Source: an uncultured Coriobacteriales bacterium (GTDB taxonomy: Bacteria > Actinomycetota > Coriobacteriia > Coriobacteriales > Eggerthellaceae). From it: 42,851 nucleotides of DNA. Under the pieces are notes generated by a model, which made no database searches, had not been told where the DNA came from, and saw only the letters and a program-made list of their open reading frames with translations. Location: positions 1-42,851 of the forward strand of contig CAMPNZ010000004.1 in the NCBI GenBank assembly GCA_946892075.1, in the 5' to 3' direction. Positions 33,705 to 41,993 of this stretch are shown here, piece by piece. Both the position numbers and the translations under genes were made by a program. The stretch's first letter is position 1. Every line of letters starts with the position of its first letter.

Positions 33705-34871
33705 TTGGACGATTATCACACGAAATGTGAATTACCTGAACCCGTGCTCGATGTGGCTCATGCCGGGCCGCATCGAGTTCGTATTTTAACTGATGAACGC
33801 TTGTTTTCTGTTTCTGGATTGCGCATTGCGTTTACCGCACGCGAAGGCGGTGTAAGCAAGGGCGCGTTTTCTTCGCTTAATCTTGCAACTCATGTGAACG
33901 ATACTGCCTGTGACGTGCAGGAAAATCGCCGCCGCATCGCGCAGGTGATGGGATGCACGCCCGCGCAGCTGTGCGCGTGCAATCAAATTCACTCGGCGCG
34001 CACGTTGTGTATCACCGCGCGCGAAATGGAGCTGAGTGCGCAGTTTGCGCAGATAGATGAAGCGTTTCGGGCAGTTTTCTTGCATAACATGAACATACAC
34101 ACGGCTAAATGCCAGGGTGAGTGCACGGACGCACGCACGGGTATGTCCCACGTGTCCAGTGATGCGTCCAGCGATGCCCCGTTTTTGCCTTGCAACATCA
34201 CATGCGCTTTTGATGCGTTCACCAGCGCTGATAATGCGCAATCAGTGGCGGCGCGCGGTTTTGACGCGATTGTTGTTGATCACGCGAACGCATGCCCCTT
34301 GCTGTGTTTCGCTGATTGTTTGCCGCTTATTATTGTGTCGCCAACAGGCCGTTTTGCCGTTGTACACGCGGGATGGCGTGGCGCGTATTGCCAAATTGCA
34401 TCGCGTGCTGCCTGCGCGCTTGCATGTTTGGATGCGCTCGATTGCGTGCAGCCCGCCGCGAAACAGCAGCCATCGCAAGCATCGCAGGCATTGCAAGCAC
34501 GTGATACGCCGCACACTCCCTCGTTCAACACGCACGCATTTTCGCAGGTCATGAAACAATTTTTGGCTTCCTATAACATGTATATCGGCCCTCATATTTC
34601 CCACGATGCCTTTGAAGTGGGCGCCGATGTGTTTTCTCATTTCATAGCAAAATTTGGTAGCGCGTGCTCGCATACGACACGTCATGTTTCGCTTTCGCGT
34701 GTTGTTCAGCAGGACTTATGCGGTGTCGGTTGCAGCGCTCAGCGCATTGTGAACGCGCATCAATGCACCGTCGCTCAGCACGATGTGTATTTCTCGTATC
34801 GCCACGCAAATGGCGTGTGCGGCCGCATTGGCGCGCTTGCCTATCAAACGCGCGGAGTGTTCAACATGTGA
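33705..34871 (+). CDS. pgeF: PgeF/YfiH family polyphenol oxidase-like protein with insertions
   Basis: A 388-residue member of the YfiH (DUF152, CNF1/YfiH) family; usual length 240-280. These zinc enzymes include purine nucleoside phosphorylases/adenosine deaminases and PgeF, a proposed peptidoglycan editing factor in E. coli. The metal/catalytic residues are His96 (NQIHSA), Cys205 (FADCLP) and His221 (VVHAGWRG). Extra sequence sits at about 109-182 and 243-278 (Gln/Ala/Ser-rich, AAKQQPSQASQALQA). The frame starts at TTG 33705 after AGAGAG; the true start is uncertain. Location between ftsZ and yggS is conserved in Gram-positive bacteria. Confidence 0.9.
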   Translation: MDDYHTKCELPEPVLDVAHAGPHRVRILTDERLFSVSGLRIAFTAREGGVSKGAFSSLNLATHVNDTACDVQENRRRIAQVMGCTPAQLCACNQIHSARTLCITAREMELSAQFAQIDEAFRAVFLHNMNIHTAKCQGECTDARTGMSHVSSDASSDAPFLPCNITCAFDAFTSADNAQSVAARGFDAIVVDHANACPLLCFADCLPLIIVSPTGRFAVVHAGWRGAYCQIASRAACALACLDALDCVQPAAKQQPSQASQALQARDTPHTPSFNTHAFSQVMKQFLASYNMYIGPHISHDAFEVGADVFSHFIAKFGSACSHTTRHVSLSRVVQQDLCGVGCSAQRIVNAHQCTVAQHDVYFSYRHANGVCGRIGALAYQTRGVFNM

Positions 34872-34952
34872 TGCTTAAGCCAACAAGTAAAGATAGAAGC
34901 TCGCGCGTGTGCGCAGAGCGTTCGTGAACAGGAAAAACGACAGAAAAGGTGA

Positions 34953-35657
34953 ATGTACGTGGATGCTGGCAGTTCCTATTTGAAGCTTATTAAGGAAGTT
35001 GAAGCAAGTTGCAAAGAAGCAAATCGAGCGTTCGACTCGGTGTGCGTGTGCGCGGTGTCAAAAACGGTTGGCATTAGCAAAGTGCTGGAAGCGTATCGCG
35101 CAGGCGCGTTGGTGTTCGGCGAAAATCGCCCCGATGCGCTGATGGAAAAGCACGATCAGCTTCCGCAAGCTACGTGGCATTTCATTGGCAATATCCAGTC
35201 GCGTCGCATTGAGGATATTGTGGGGCGTGCCACGCTTATCCATTCGGTGTGTGTGATGCGTCACGTTGAAAAAATCGACGAATGTGCTGCTGCGCTCAAC
35301 ATCGCACAAAAGGTGCTTGTTGAAGTAAATGTGTCGGGTGAAGAAACGAAAAGCGGCATTAACCCTCGTGAAGTGCTTGATTTTCTCCACGAAGCGCACG
35401 CGTTTTCCCACGTGGAAATCTGCGGTTTCATGACGATGGCGCCCCAGGGCGATTTGGCGTATGCGCGTGAAGTGTTCGAGCAGCTTGCGTATCTGAAAGA
35501 GTTCGCGTGTTCGCATGCCGATGGGCCCGTTGCCAAGCGCATTACCGAGCTTTCGATGGGCATGAGCGAAGACTGGCATGAGGCCCTGCGCGCGGGAGCA
35601 ACGATTATTCGTGTTGGTCGTGCGATCTTTTCTGAAGAGTTTTCTACAAACAACTAA
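34953..35657 (+). CDS. YggS family pyridoxal phosphate-binding protein
   Basis: A 234-residue alanine-racemase-fold protein of the YggS/PLPHP family, which holds pyridoxal phosphate and helps PLP homeostasis. The cofactor lysine is Lys37 (AVSKTVG); FGENRPDAL, WHFIGNIQSRR, GFMTMAP and the C-terminal ITELSMGMSEDWHEAL with RVGRAIF are all family hallmarks. Start is ATG 34953 or GTG 34959, both close after AAAAGG. It commonly precedes sepF in the dcw clusters of Gram-positive bacteria, as here. Confidence 0.95.
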   Translation: MYVDAGSSYLKLIKEVEASCKEANRAFDSVCVCAVSKTVGISKVLEAYRAGALVFGENRPDALMEKHDQLPQATWHFIGNIQSRRIEDIVGRATLIHSVCVMRHVEKIDECAAALNIAQKVLVEVNVSGEETKSGINPREVLDFLHEAHAFSHVEICGFMTMAPQGDLAYAREVFEQLAYLKEFACSHADGPVAKRITELSMGMSEDWHEALRAGATIIRVGRAIFSEEFSTNN

Positions 35658-35722
35658 ACTTTTCTTGCATAATGGTATATTCTTATAAGCTCTGATGAGT
35701 GAAGTATACGTAGATAGGGGTC

Positions 35723-37015
35723 ATGGTGGCACGTTTTTCTTCTGACGGTGCAGAAAACCTGATCGGCTCGCTGAAAGGGCGTTTCGATAGCATCAAATCG
35801 CGCTTTGCACAAGGGAGCACGCCCGCTGCGGGCCCTCGGAGTGCGCGTTCGCGTGCGCGTTTTCGCAATTTGGACACTGAGCAGGATACGCGTGCACCCT
35901 ATGCGTCATCAGCCGATTTCGACGACGATTACGCGTGCGACGAGAACACGGCGCGCGAGTTTGCAGAATACGGCCCCAGCTATAATGAAGACGTTTCGCC
36001 GCTTGGCGATGCCTATGGCGCCAACACTGAATGTGCGCCGCTGGTTTCGCAATCGGATATTCGCGCGCGTGCGCAGCAAATTGAAGAACCCTCGTTTAAT
36101 TCAGCTACCGGACGCATGCTGTATGACCAGCTTACGCCTGCATATGAGTCGCCTCGGGAAAAAGCGGAGCGCATGGCACAGGGCCGCGAGCAGTCGCGCA
36201 CGGAAGCATTTTCTGAAAAGCTTACGGCGCGTGGGCGCATGAGTGTTCCGCATGTGAACAATCCGCAACGCGCAGCGTATGAGTCGGTTGCATCGAGCAA
36301 ATCGCATGAAGACAGCTTCAACGACGCACGTCAAAGTGCACAAGACGGCGTGCGCACCACAAACGAGAACGCGCACGGTGCGCTTGCTGCGGGTGACGCG
36401 CGTGCGGGTGTGGGAACGGGAACAGGCGTTGGCGCAGGTGTTGGTGCAGGTAGCGCGTCCAGTTACGGAAATGGTAGCACATCTCGCGCCAGTTCACGCG
36501 TGCAGCGCGCACAGGCGGCTGCTCAGCAGCGTGCCAGCGGCTTGCACAGTTTGTTTGCGCAGGGGAGCGCCCAAGAGCTTCACACGCAAGCAGCTTCCCA
36601 TTCCACACGCGCATCTCGCTTCTTGCAACCAAACGCGTCCGCCGCACCTTCGCAAGCCTACGCACCCGCCGCTTCTTCCCAAAACAAGCCTTCTACCAGC
36701 GCTCATGCTCCTCTTGGCGCTGCGGCGTTCCCAGCAAGCAGCCCCGCGCGCAGCATTTGCATGCTTACGGCGCACAACTACAACGACGCCGAGCACATCG
36801 TTGATGCGCTTAAACGCGGCGACATTACCGTTCTTGCGCTTAACCTTGTAAGCGATGCTCTCTCGAAGCGCATTCTGGATTTCTGTTTTGGCGTTTGCGC
36901 TGTTCTTGGCGGGCATGTTGACCTTATCAAGCCGGGCGTTTATCTGTTCTATACGGGCTCGGCGCTGTCTCAAAGTGAATTTATTGCGTTGCGTGAGCGC
37001 GGCGTATTACTGTAA
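35723..37015 (+). CDS. sepF: SepF with a very long linker
   Basis: A 430-residue SepF, the membrane anchor of FtsZ where FtsA is absent; typical SepF is 140-220 residues. The N-terminus (1-28, ENLIGSLKGRFDSIKSRF) is an amphipathic membrane-targeting helix, and the globular SepF domain is at 344-423 (YNDAEHIVDALKRGD...LSKRILDFCFG...GVYLFY). The 300 residues between are low-complexity, Ala/Ser/Arg/Gln-rich, with a GVGAGVGAG stretch from 12-bp DNA repeats. ATG 35723 is used; GTG 35726 is possible. It should bind the FtsZ C-terminal peptide. Confidence 0.93.
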   Translation: MVARFSSDGAENLIGSLKGRFDSIKSRFAQGSTPAAGPRSARSRARFRNLDTEQDTRAPYASSADFDDDYACDENTAREFAEYGPSYNEDVSPLGDAYGANTECAPLVSQSDIRARAQQIEEPSFNSATGRMLYDQLTPAYESPREKAERMAQGREQSRTEAFSEKLTARGRMSVPHVNNPQRAAYESVASSKSHEDSFNDARQSAQDGVRTTNENAHGALAAGDARAGVGTGTGVGAGVGAGSASSYGNGSTSRASSRVQRAQAAAQQRASGLHSLFAQGSAQELHTQAASHSTRASRFLQPNASAAPSQAYAPAASSQNKPSTSAHAPLGAAAFPASSPARSICMLTAHNYNDAEHIVDALKRGDITVLALNLVSDALSKRILDFCFGVCAVLGGHVDLIKPGVYLFYTGSALSQSEFIALRERGVLL

Positions 37016-37024
37016 TGGAGTTTT

Positions 37025-37291
37025 ATGTTTCAAGTGTTTTCAATTATTGCGGCGTGTGCCGACGTGTACTCAACAATTCTGTTCGTGTACGTTCTTATGT
37101 CGTGGGTTCCCATGGGCAAGGGGCTTTTCGCCGACATCTATGCAAGTTTGGGGAAAATTTGCGAACCGTATTTGCAGCTGTTTCGCCGGTTTATTCCTCC
37201 TTTGGGCGGAATGATTGACGTTTCTCCTATTGTGGCGCTTGTTGCGCTGCAGTTAGGCGTGCGCCTTTTGTATAGAATATTCTTTATCTAG
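37025..37291 (+). CDS. YggT family membrane protein
   Basis: An 88-residue YggT-family protein with two hydrophobic segments separated by YASLGKICEPYLQLFRRFIPPLGG, the conserved (C/T)-E-P-x-L-x2-(I/F)R(R)xIP core. Function is not settled; the family lies beside sepF in Gram-positive bacteria and is linked to osmotic tolerance and division. GGAG just after the sepF stop serves as ribosome site. Overlapping frames at 36855 and 37015 are shadows. Confidence 0.93.
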   Translation: MFQVFSIIAACADVYSTILFVYVLMSWVPMGKGLFADIYASLGKICEPYLQLFRRFIPPLGGMIDVSPIVALVALQLGVRLLYRIFFI

Positions 37292-37305
37292 GGTTTTCGG
37301 TACTT

Positions 37306-37338
37306 GAGCGCATAAGTGTTGCGCTCCTTTGATATAAT
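37306..37338 (+). promoter_or_regulatory. Extended -10 promoter for divIVA with upstream hairpin
   Basis: TG-A-TATAAT (TG 37330-37331, TATAAT 37333-37338) is a consensus extended -10 box. Just upstream GAGCGC (37306-37311) and GCGCTC (37321-37326) form a 6-bp hairpin that may end the yggT transcript or act as an operator overlapping the promoter. Confidence 0.65.
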
Positions 37339-37370
37339 GCAAGAAAATACAGCAACGAAGGGGTTTTGTT

Positions 37371-38153
37371 ATGGCAATCACTTCCGAGGATATTCAAAAA
37401 CAAAGTTTTTCTATTGAACGCAAGGGATACGATATCGATCAGGTTGACGATTTTCTTGAGCATGTTTCAGTAGAAATCGATGCACTTAACACGCAGGTTG
37501 CGAACTTGAAATCGCAGCTTGAACAGGCACAAAATGCGTGTGAAGATGCGCTTTCGCAAGCTACGCGCGTGTATGCTCCGCTGAGTGATTCGCCCGATGA
37601 GCAAGACGATCCGCAAGAGTTGCGTGCCCGCGTTCTTGATTTGGAAAACAAGCTTGCTGAGAAATCGGCCAATGACACCGCTATTTCGCAGGCACTTATT
37701 GTGGCGCAGCGCTCGGCAGACGACATTGTTGCCAATGCGCGCACGCAGGCAAAAACCATTGTTGAAGACGCTCACGATCAGGCTTCACGCATTGTTACGA
37801 AAGCTGAAAACGACCGCCAGAAAGTTGTTGAGTCAACGCAGGTTCTTGAAGATGCGCGCGAAAAAACGCGTGGCTCGTATCAGCAGTTACTGAACGATTT
37901 CATTACCGATGCGTCGCATAAACTTGCGGAAATTGAAGCGGATGCGCCGCGTCGTCGCTTGTCGTCGTCGGCTGCAAAAGCACCTCAAGTGGCAGCCGTA
38001 ACGCCTGATGTGGTGGGGCAATCGCATAAGGTTGACGCAGGTACTGATGCTACGCATGACACTCCGAAAGCAAATGCCGCAAGCTTTGTTGATAAAGATT
38101 TCTCGGGCTTTGGCGACGCTGACGACGATTTCGATTTTGACGATCCAGAATAG
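37371..38153 (+). CDS. divIVA: DivIVA polar/septal scaffold
   Basis: A 260-residue DivIVA/Wag31-type protein that binds curved membrane at septum and poles. The N-terminal lipid-binding domain is clear (ITSEDIQKQSFSIERKGYDIDQVDDFLEHV), followed by coiled coil (about 35-65 and 80-185), with Ala/Gln/Asp-rich repeats, and an acidic tail ending DDDFDFDDPE. AAGGGG precedes ATG 37371. It closes the dcw cluster in the usual Gram-positive position. Confidence 0.94.
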   Translation: MAITSEDIQKQSFSIERKGYDIDQVDDFLEHVSVEIDALNTQVANLKSQLEQAQNACEDALSQATRVYAPLSDSPDEQDDPQELRARVLDLENKLAEKSANDTAISQALIVAQRSADDIVANARTQAKTIVEDAHDQASRIVTKAENDRQKVVESTQVLEDAREKTRGSYQQLLNDFITDASHKLAEIEADAPRRRLSSSAAKAPQVAAVTPDVVGQSHKVDAGTDATHDTPKANAASFVDKDFSGFGDADDDFDFDDPE

Positions 38154-38427
38154 TGTGTTGTGGCGCGTAATGGCGCGTTTAGAAGAGGCGTAGTGGCGTG
38201 CCTTTGCGCGAGCTGCGCCGCATGTTGCATGTAGGGTTTTCTGTGCGTGTGAACTGCGTGTATACGTGAAGAAACGCGTTTAGACGTGCCGCTTGCATTC
38301 CTGCTTTGTTGCGCTCTCATGCGCATTTCTGCACCCGCACGTGCGCGTTCACGTTCTCAAGAAGCTCCGTCACGTTTCTGTTTTGCGCCCACGCGGCGTT
38401 ACGTTCCCGCGCGCTTACATGTATAAG
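38154..38427. other. Gap between convergent divIVA and rnpB
   Basis: Nothing clearly functional. It contains CGTTCACGTTCTC, CGTCACGTTT and TTACGTTCCCGCGCGC words that resemble other intergenic stretches in this window. No clear bidirectional terminator. Confidence 0.35.
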
Positions 38428-38827
38428 AAGCGAGTGAGCCGATAAGCCGGGTTCTGTCAAGAACGGCCATTTATCTAGGGCATATATCACTATATGCTTC
38501 AAGCACGCAACCCGAATGCACAGAAGAGCGGCTGTATCGCATTCCTACTTGCGCTTGCTCCAGATGGGGTTTACCAAGCTACATTGTTGCCAATGCACTG
38601 GTGCGCTCTTACCGCACCGTTTCAGCTTTTCGTGCTGCACGCTGGCGCTAGCGCGCCCGTGCTGCGCGAGTTTTCTTTTCTGTGGCACTTATCCGTCAGA
38701 TTGCTCTGCCCAGCTGTTAGCTGGCATCTTGCTCTTTGGAGCCCGGACTTTCCTCATAATGCCTGCGCACGCGCTGGTTTTGCACGGCGCTTACGCTTCA
38801 TTACGCGACCGTTTGGCTCACTCGCTT
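38428..38827 (-). ncRNA. rnpB: RNase P RNA (type A)
   Basis: The catalytic RNA of RNase P, about 400 nt, which matures tRNA 5' ends. On the minus strand the 5' end AAGCGAGTGAGCC (38827-38815) pairs perfectly with the 3' end GGCTCACTCGCTT (38440-38428) as helix P1. Conserved blocks in order: GAGGAAAGTCCGGGCT, the GGGCAG...GACGGATAAGTGCCACAGAAA region, and AACCCGGCTTATCGGCT near the 3' end. A TACTAT -10-like box lies shortly upstream. ORFs called on the plus strand across this locus are artefacts. Confidence 0.97.
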
Positions 38828-38935
38828 GTAATAGTAGCAAAAATCTTTCGCCCGCGCGCCCGCAGGTGTTCATTTTGTTTTTTACGCGAACAAAACACAT
38901 AAAAATGTTTCACCGACGCGGCTCTGTGGTGGTAT

Positions 38936-38968
38936 ATCATACTAATATCATGCTAGTATCATAGTGGT
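38936..38968 (+). repeat. Three 11-bp phased repeats before thiN
   Basis: ATCATACTAAT (38936-38946), ATCATGCTAGT (38947-38957) and ATCATAGTGGT (38958-38968) abut each other. The 11-bp period is close to one helical turn, so bound proteins would line up on one face. It ends 28 bp before the thiN start, where a promoter or operator belongs. Confidence 0.6.
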
Positions 38969-38996
38969 ACAAGCTAAACCAACAAAAGGAACTACG

Positions 38997-39674
38997 ATGT
39001 CGGTATGTGCATTAGTTGCAGCAAGTGAGTGTAACGAAGAACATTTCAAAACACTTTTTGATGCCGGTTTTTTTGAAGAAGTGTATGCCGTAGACGCCGG
39101 TTTTGTGTATACGAAGTCGTGCGGATGCGACCCCGACTTAATTATTGGCGATTTCGATTCGCTCGGATACGTGCCTGACGCGCAGCGCACGGCAGAATAT
39201 CCCTGCGACAAAGACGAAACCGATCTTGAACTGGCCTTTGATCGCGCGCGCATGCGCCGCTTCGACACGATTTACGTGTACGGCGCTCTTGGCGGGCGCA
39301 TCGACATGACGCTTGCAACCATGCAGACTATCGTTCGCTATGCTCAGCTGGGCATTACGGTTCACGTGATTGGGCTTACCGAGCAGCTTGATGTAGTGAT
39401 TGGCCCTGATGCGCTTGAACTGCCTGCTCACAAGGATGGTATTGTGTCGGTGTTCAGCGCAAGCGATGTGTGCGAAGGTGTTATCGAGCGCGGCTTGAAA
39501 TATGCGTTTAACGACGAGCGCATCACCAACACCACCGTGCGCGGCATTTCGAACGAAATGACAGGTTCACCTGCAGTAATAGGCTTAGAGAAGGGCGTGT
39601 TGTGGGTGTTTCACCCCATTGATATGCCTGAATGTTCTTGCGCACAAAGCGCAGATGAGGAGATAGATTCGTGA
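38997..39674 (+). CDS. thiN: Thiamine pyrophosphokinase
   Basis: A 225-residue TPK that converts thiamine to thiamine diphosphate using ATP. Catalytic acidic motifs are GDFDS (the conserved Asp pair), DKDETDLELA, and GALGGRIDMTLA; the C-terminal beta domain (VRGISNEMTG) binds thiamine. ATG 38997 follows AAAAGGA with 6-bp spacing; an upstream start at 38964 would run through the 11-bp repeats. It overlaps thiC by 4 bp, so the two are translationally coupled. I looked for a TPP riboswitch upstream and did not see one. Confidence 0.93.
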   Translation: MSVCALVAASECNEEHFKTLFDAGFFEEVYAVDAGFVYTKSCGCDPDLIIGDFDSLGYVPDAQRTAEYPCDKDETDLELAFDRARMRRFDTIYVYGALGGRIDMTLATMQTIVRYAQLGITVHVIGLTEQLDVVIGPDALELPAHKDGIVSVFSASDVCEGVIERGLKYAFNDERITNTTVRGISNEMTGSPAVIGLEKGVLWVFHPIDMPECSCAQSADEEIDS

Positions 39675-40987
39675 CTCAAATGGATGAAGCCCGCAAGGGC
39701 CATATTACCGACGCCATGCGCGTTGTTGCTGAAAAGGAGCACCGTTCGTGCGAGTTTATTCGCGAAGGCGTAGCCGCTGGTAGAATTGCTATTCCGGCGA
39801 ATTACAAGCATACGTCGCTTTCGCCGTGGGGCGTTGGTGAAGGGCTGCGCACGAAAGTGAACGTCAACTTGGGCATTTCTGCTGACATTGCCAACGTTGC
39901 CGACGAGCACAAGAAAATCGACATCGCGTTGAACTACGGCGCTGAAGCGATTATGGATTTGTCGAACTGCGGCAAAACACACGCGTTTCGATCGCAGCTG
40001 GTAGCGCGCTCAACAGCGATGATTGGTACCGTTCCCATGTATGATGCCGTCGGCTACCTTGAAAAAGATTTAGCGCACATTACCGCCGAAGATTTCATGC
40101 GCGTTATTCGTGCTCATGCGGAAGACGGCGTTGATTTTATGACCATTCACGCGGGCGTAAACAGACGCGCGCTTCATTCCTTCATGAACACCTCGCGCGA
40201 ACTGAATATCGTAAGTCGAGGTGGATCGCTTATTTTCGCGTGGATGCAGGCAACAGGCAACGAAAATCCGTTCTACGAGCACTATGATGAACTGCTTGAT
40301 ATTTTGCACGAATACGACGTAACAATTTCGCTGGGCGACTCGCTGCGTCCTGGTTGCATTGATGATGCGAGCGACGCCTCGCAGATTGCCGAGCTTGTTG
40401 AGCTGGGGAAACTAACGCAGCGCGCGTGGGATCGTGGCGTGCAGGTAATTATTGAAGGCCCTGGGCACATGGCTATCGATGAAATTCCTGCGAACATGAA
40501 GCTTGAAAAACGCTTGTGCCACAATGCGCCATTTTATGTGTTAGGACCGCTGGTAACCGACATTGCGCCTGGTTACGACCATATTACGTCGGCTATCGGA
40601 GGTGCCATTGCCGCCGCACACGGCGCCGATTTCTTGTGCTACGTAACGCCGGCCGAGCATTTGCGCTTGCCCGATGTATCCGACGTGAAAGAAGGCGTTA
40701 TCGCTGCCAAAATTGCTGCTCATGCGGGGGATATTGCCAAGGGCGTTCCCGGTGCGCGCACGCCCGATACGCAGATGGCGCGTGCTCGGCGCGTTCTTAA
40801 TTGGGAAGAAATGTTCCGTGTTGCGATTGACCCTGTTAAACCGCGCGAATACTTTGAGAGTGCGCCGCCGTCTATCGAGGGAACGTGCACGATGTGTGGC
40901 GATATGTGCGCAGTTCGCACGGTGAATATGGCGCTTGAGGCGCTTGAGAACTCGCTTGACAGCTCGAAGCGCAACAAAGATTGCTAA
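39671..40987 (+). CDS. thiC: Phosphomethylpyrimidine synthase ThiC
   Basis: A 438-residue radical-SAM enzyme that rearranges aminoimidazole ribotide into HMP-phosphate. The length fits the short clostridial/archaeal-like ThiC, lacking the N-terminal extension of proteobacterial forms. The C-terminal cluster-binding motif is C-x2-C-x3-C (GTCTMCGDMCAVR), one residue tighter than the C-x2-C-x4-C of long forms. MTIHAGV, EGPGHMAIDEI, GPLVTDIAPGYDHI and LCYVTPAEHL are diagnostic. GTG 39671 lies inside the thiN stop, with GAGGAG 8 bp upstream; ATG 39680 is a weaker choice. Confidence 0.96.
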   Translation: MTQMDEARKGHITDAMRVVAEKEHRSCEFIREGVAAGRIAIPANYKHTSLSPWGVGEGLRTKVNVNLGISADIANVADEHKKIDIALNYGAEAIMDLSNCGKTHAFRSQLVARSTAMIGTVPMYDAVGYLEKDLAHITAEDFMRVIRAHAEDGVDFMTIHAGVNRRALHSFMNTSRELNIVSRGGSLIFAWMQATGNENPFYEHYDELLDILHEYDVTISLGDSLRPGCIDDASDASQIAELVELGKLTQRAWDRGVQVIIEGPGHMAIDEIPANMKLEKRLCHNAPFYVLGPLVTDIAPGYDHITSAIGGAIAAAHGADFLCYVTPAEHLRLPDVSDVKEGVIAAKIAAHAGDIAKGVPGARTPDTQMARARRVLNWEEMFRVAIDPVKPREYFESAPPSIEGTCTMCGDMCAVRTVNMALEALENSLDSSKRNKDC

Positions 40988-41000
40988 GCAAAGGGCGCGT

Positions 41001-41993
41001 ATGACGTTGAAATCAGTTTTGAGTATTGCCGGTTCAGATTCAAGTGGCGGCGCGGGCATACAAGCCGACATCAAAACCATCCAATCGCTTGGTTTATATG
41101 CGCAAACAGTAATTACTGCCATTACAGCGCAAAATACGTTTCAGGTAACGCGCGCGCAAGCTGTCGACGACGACCTTATACAAGCCCAGATAGATGCCGT
41201 GTTTGCCGACATCGTTCCCAACGCGGTAAAAATTGGTATGGTGGCTACGTCGGGCGTGATGCGCACTATCGCGCAATCGCTGCGTCCGTATGTGCAGCAG
41301 CATCACATTCCTGTGGTGCTTGATCCTGTTATGGTGTCTACATCAGGCGCTTTGCTGATTGAACGCGATGCCGTTGCCGCCTTGCTTGAAACGCTTGTGC
41401 CGCTTGCGCAGCTTATCACGCCGAACTTGCACGAAGCGCGCGTGCTGGTGGACGCGCTGGGTGCTGATGCTGCAGCTTCGGACGGCGTGGTTGCGGACGA
41501 TGACGTCGTGGTTGCGAACGATGACGCTTGCGGTGATGGCACTCCCGTTCCCGCTACCATCGCGCCAGATGAAGCACCCGTTCCCGCTACCATCGCGCCC
41601 GCAGCACAAACACCCGTTCCCACGGATGAAACAACACTTGCCAGCAGCGAACATAAGCAAGAAGCTGCAGCACTTCGCATCGCGCGCGCCACACAAACGC
41701 GCGTGCTGGTGAAAGGCGGACATGCGCACGGCCATGCAAGCGATGTGCTGGCGTATCCCGACGGACGTGTGGTGTGGTTTCGCGCGCAGCGTATCGATAA
41801 CAAGAACAATCACGGAAGCGGCTGCACGCTTTCGTCGGCGCTTGCGTGTGCCTATGCGCAGGGAAGAAGCACGCGGGACGCTGTCCAGTATGCAAAAAAT
41901 TATGTGCAAGGTGCGCTTTCGGCGCAGCTGAATTTGGGAAAGGGCTCGGGACCGTTGAATCACAACTGGATGCATGCACCCGCGCTGCAGTAA
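41001..41993 (+). CDS. thiD: HMP/HMP-P kinase ThiD with repeat-built insertion
   Basis: A 330-residue ribokinase-like kinase that phosphorylates hydroxymethylpyrimidine (phosphate); usual length about 265. SIAGSDSSGGAGIQADIKT (8-26), DPVMVSTSG (108-116), TPNLHEA (140-146) and the active-site NNHGSGCTLSSA (269-280) are intact. Between TPNLHEA and the VLVKGGH strand, residues about 156-218 form an Ala/Asp/Pro-rich insertion containing two PVPATIAP repeats, encoded by exact 23-bp copies (41544-41566 and 41577-41599). AAAGGG precedes ATG 41001. It follows thiC by 13 bp and supplies the next two phosphorylations of the pathway. Confidence 0.94.
   Translation: MTLKSVLSIAGSDSSGGAGIQADIKTIQSLGLYAQTVITAITAQNTFQVTRAQAVDDDLIQAQIDAVFADIVPNAVKIGMVATSGVMRTIAQSLRPYVQQHHIPVVLDPVMVSTSGALLIERDAVAALLETLVPLAQLITPNLHEARVLVDALGADAAASDGVVADDDVVVANDDACGDGTPVPATIAPDEAPVPATIAPAAQTPVPTDETTLASSEHKQEAAALRIARATQTRVLVKGGHAHGHASDVLAYPDGRVVWFRAQRIDNKNNHGSGCTLSSALACAYAQGRSTRDAVQYAKNYVQGALSAQLNLGKGSGPLNHNWMHAPALQ

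Noticed and set aside
38494..38964. 156-residue plus-strand ORF after divIVA
   Set aside because: It lies antisense to rnpB, whose conserved blocks and P1 helix explain the sequence; no ribosome site and no protein-like composition.
38828..38996. TPP riboswitch ahead of thiN-thiC-thiD
   Set aside because: The conserved CTGAGA and ACCTGATC-type segments of the THI element are absent; a covariance search could still overturn this.
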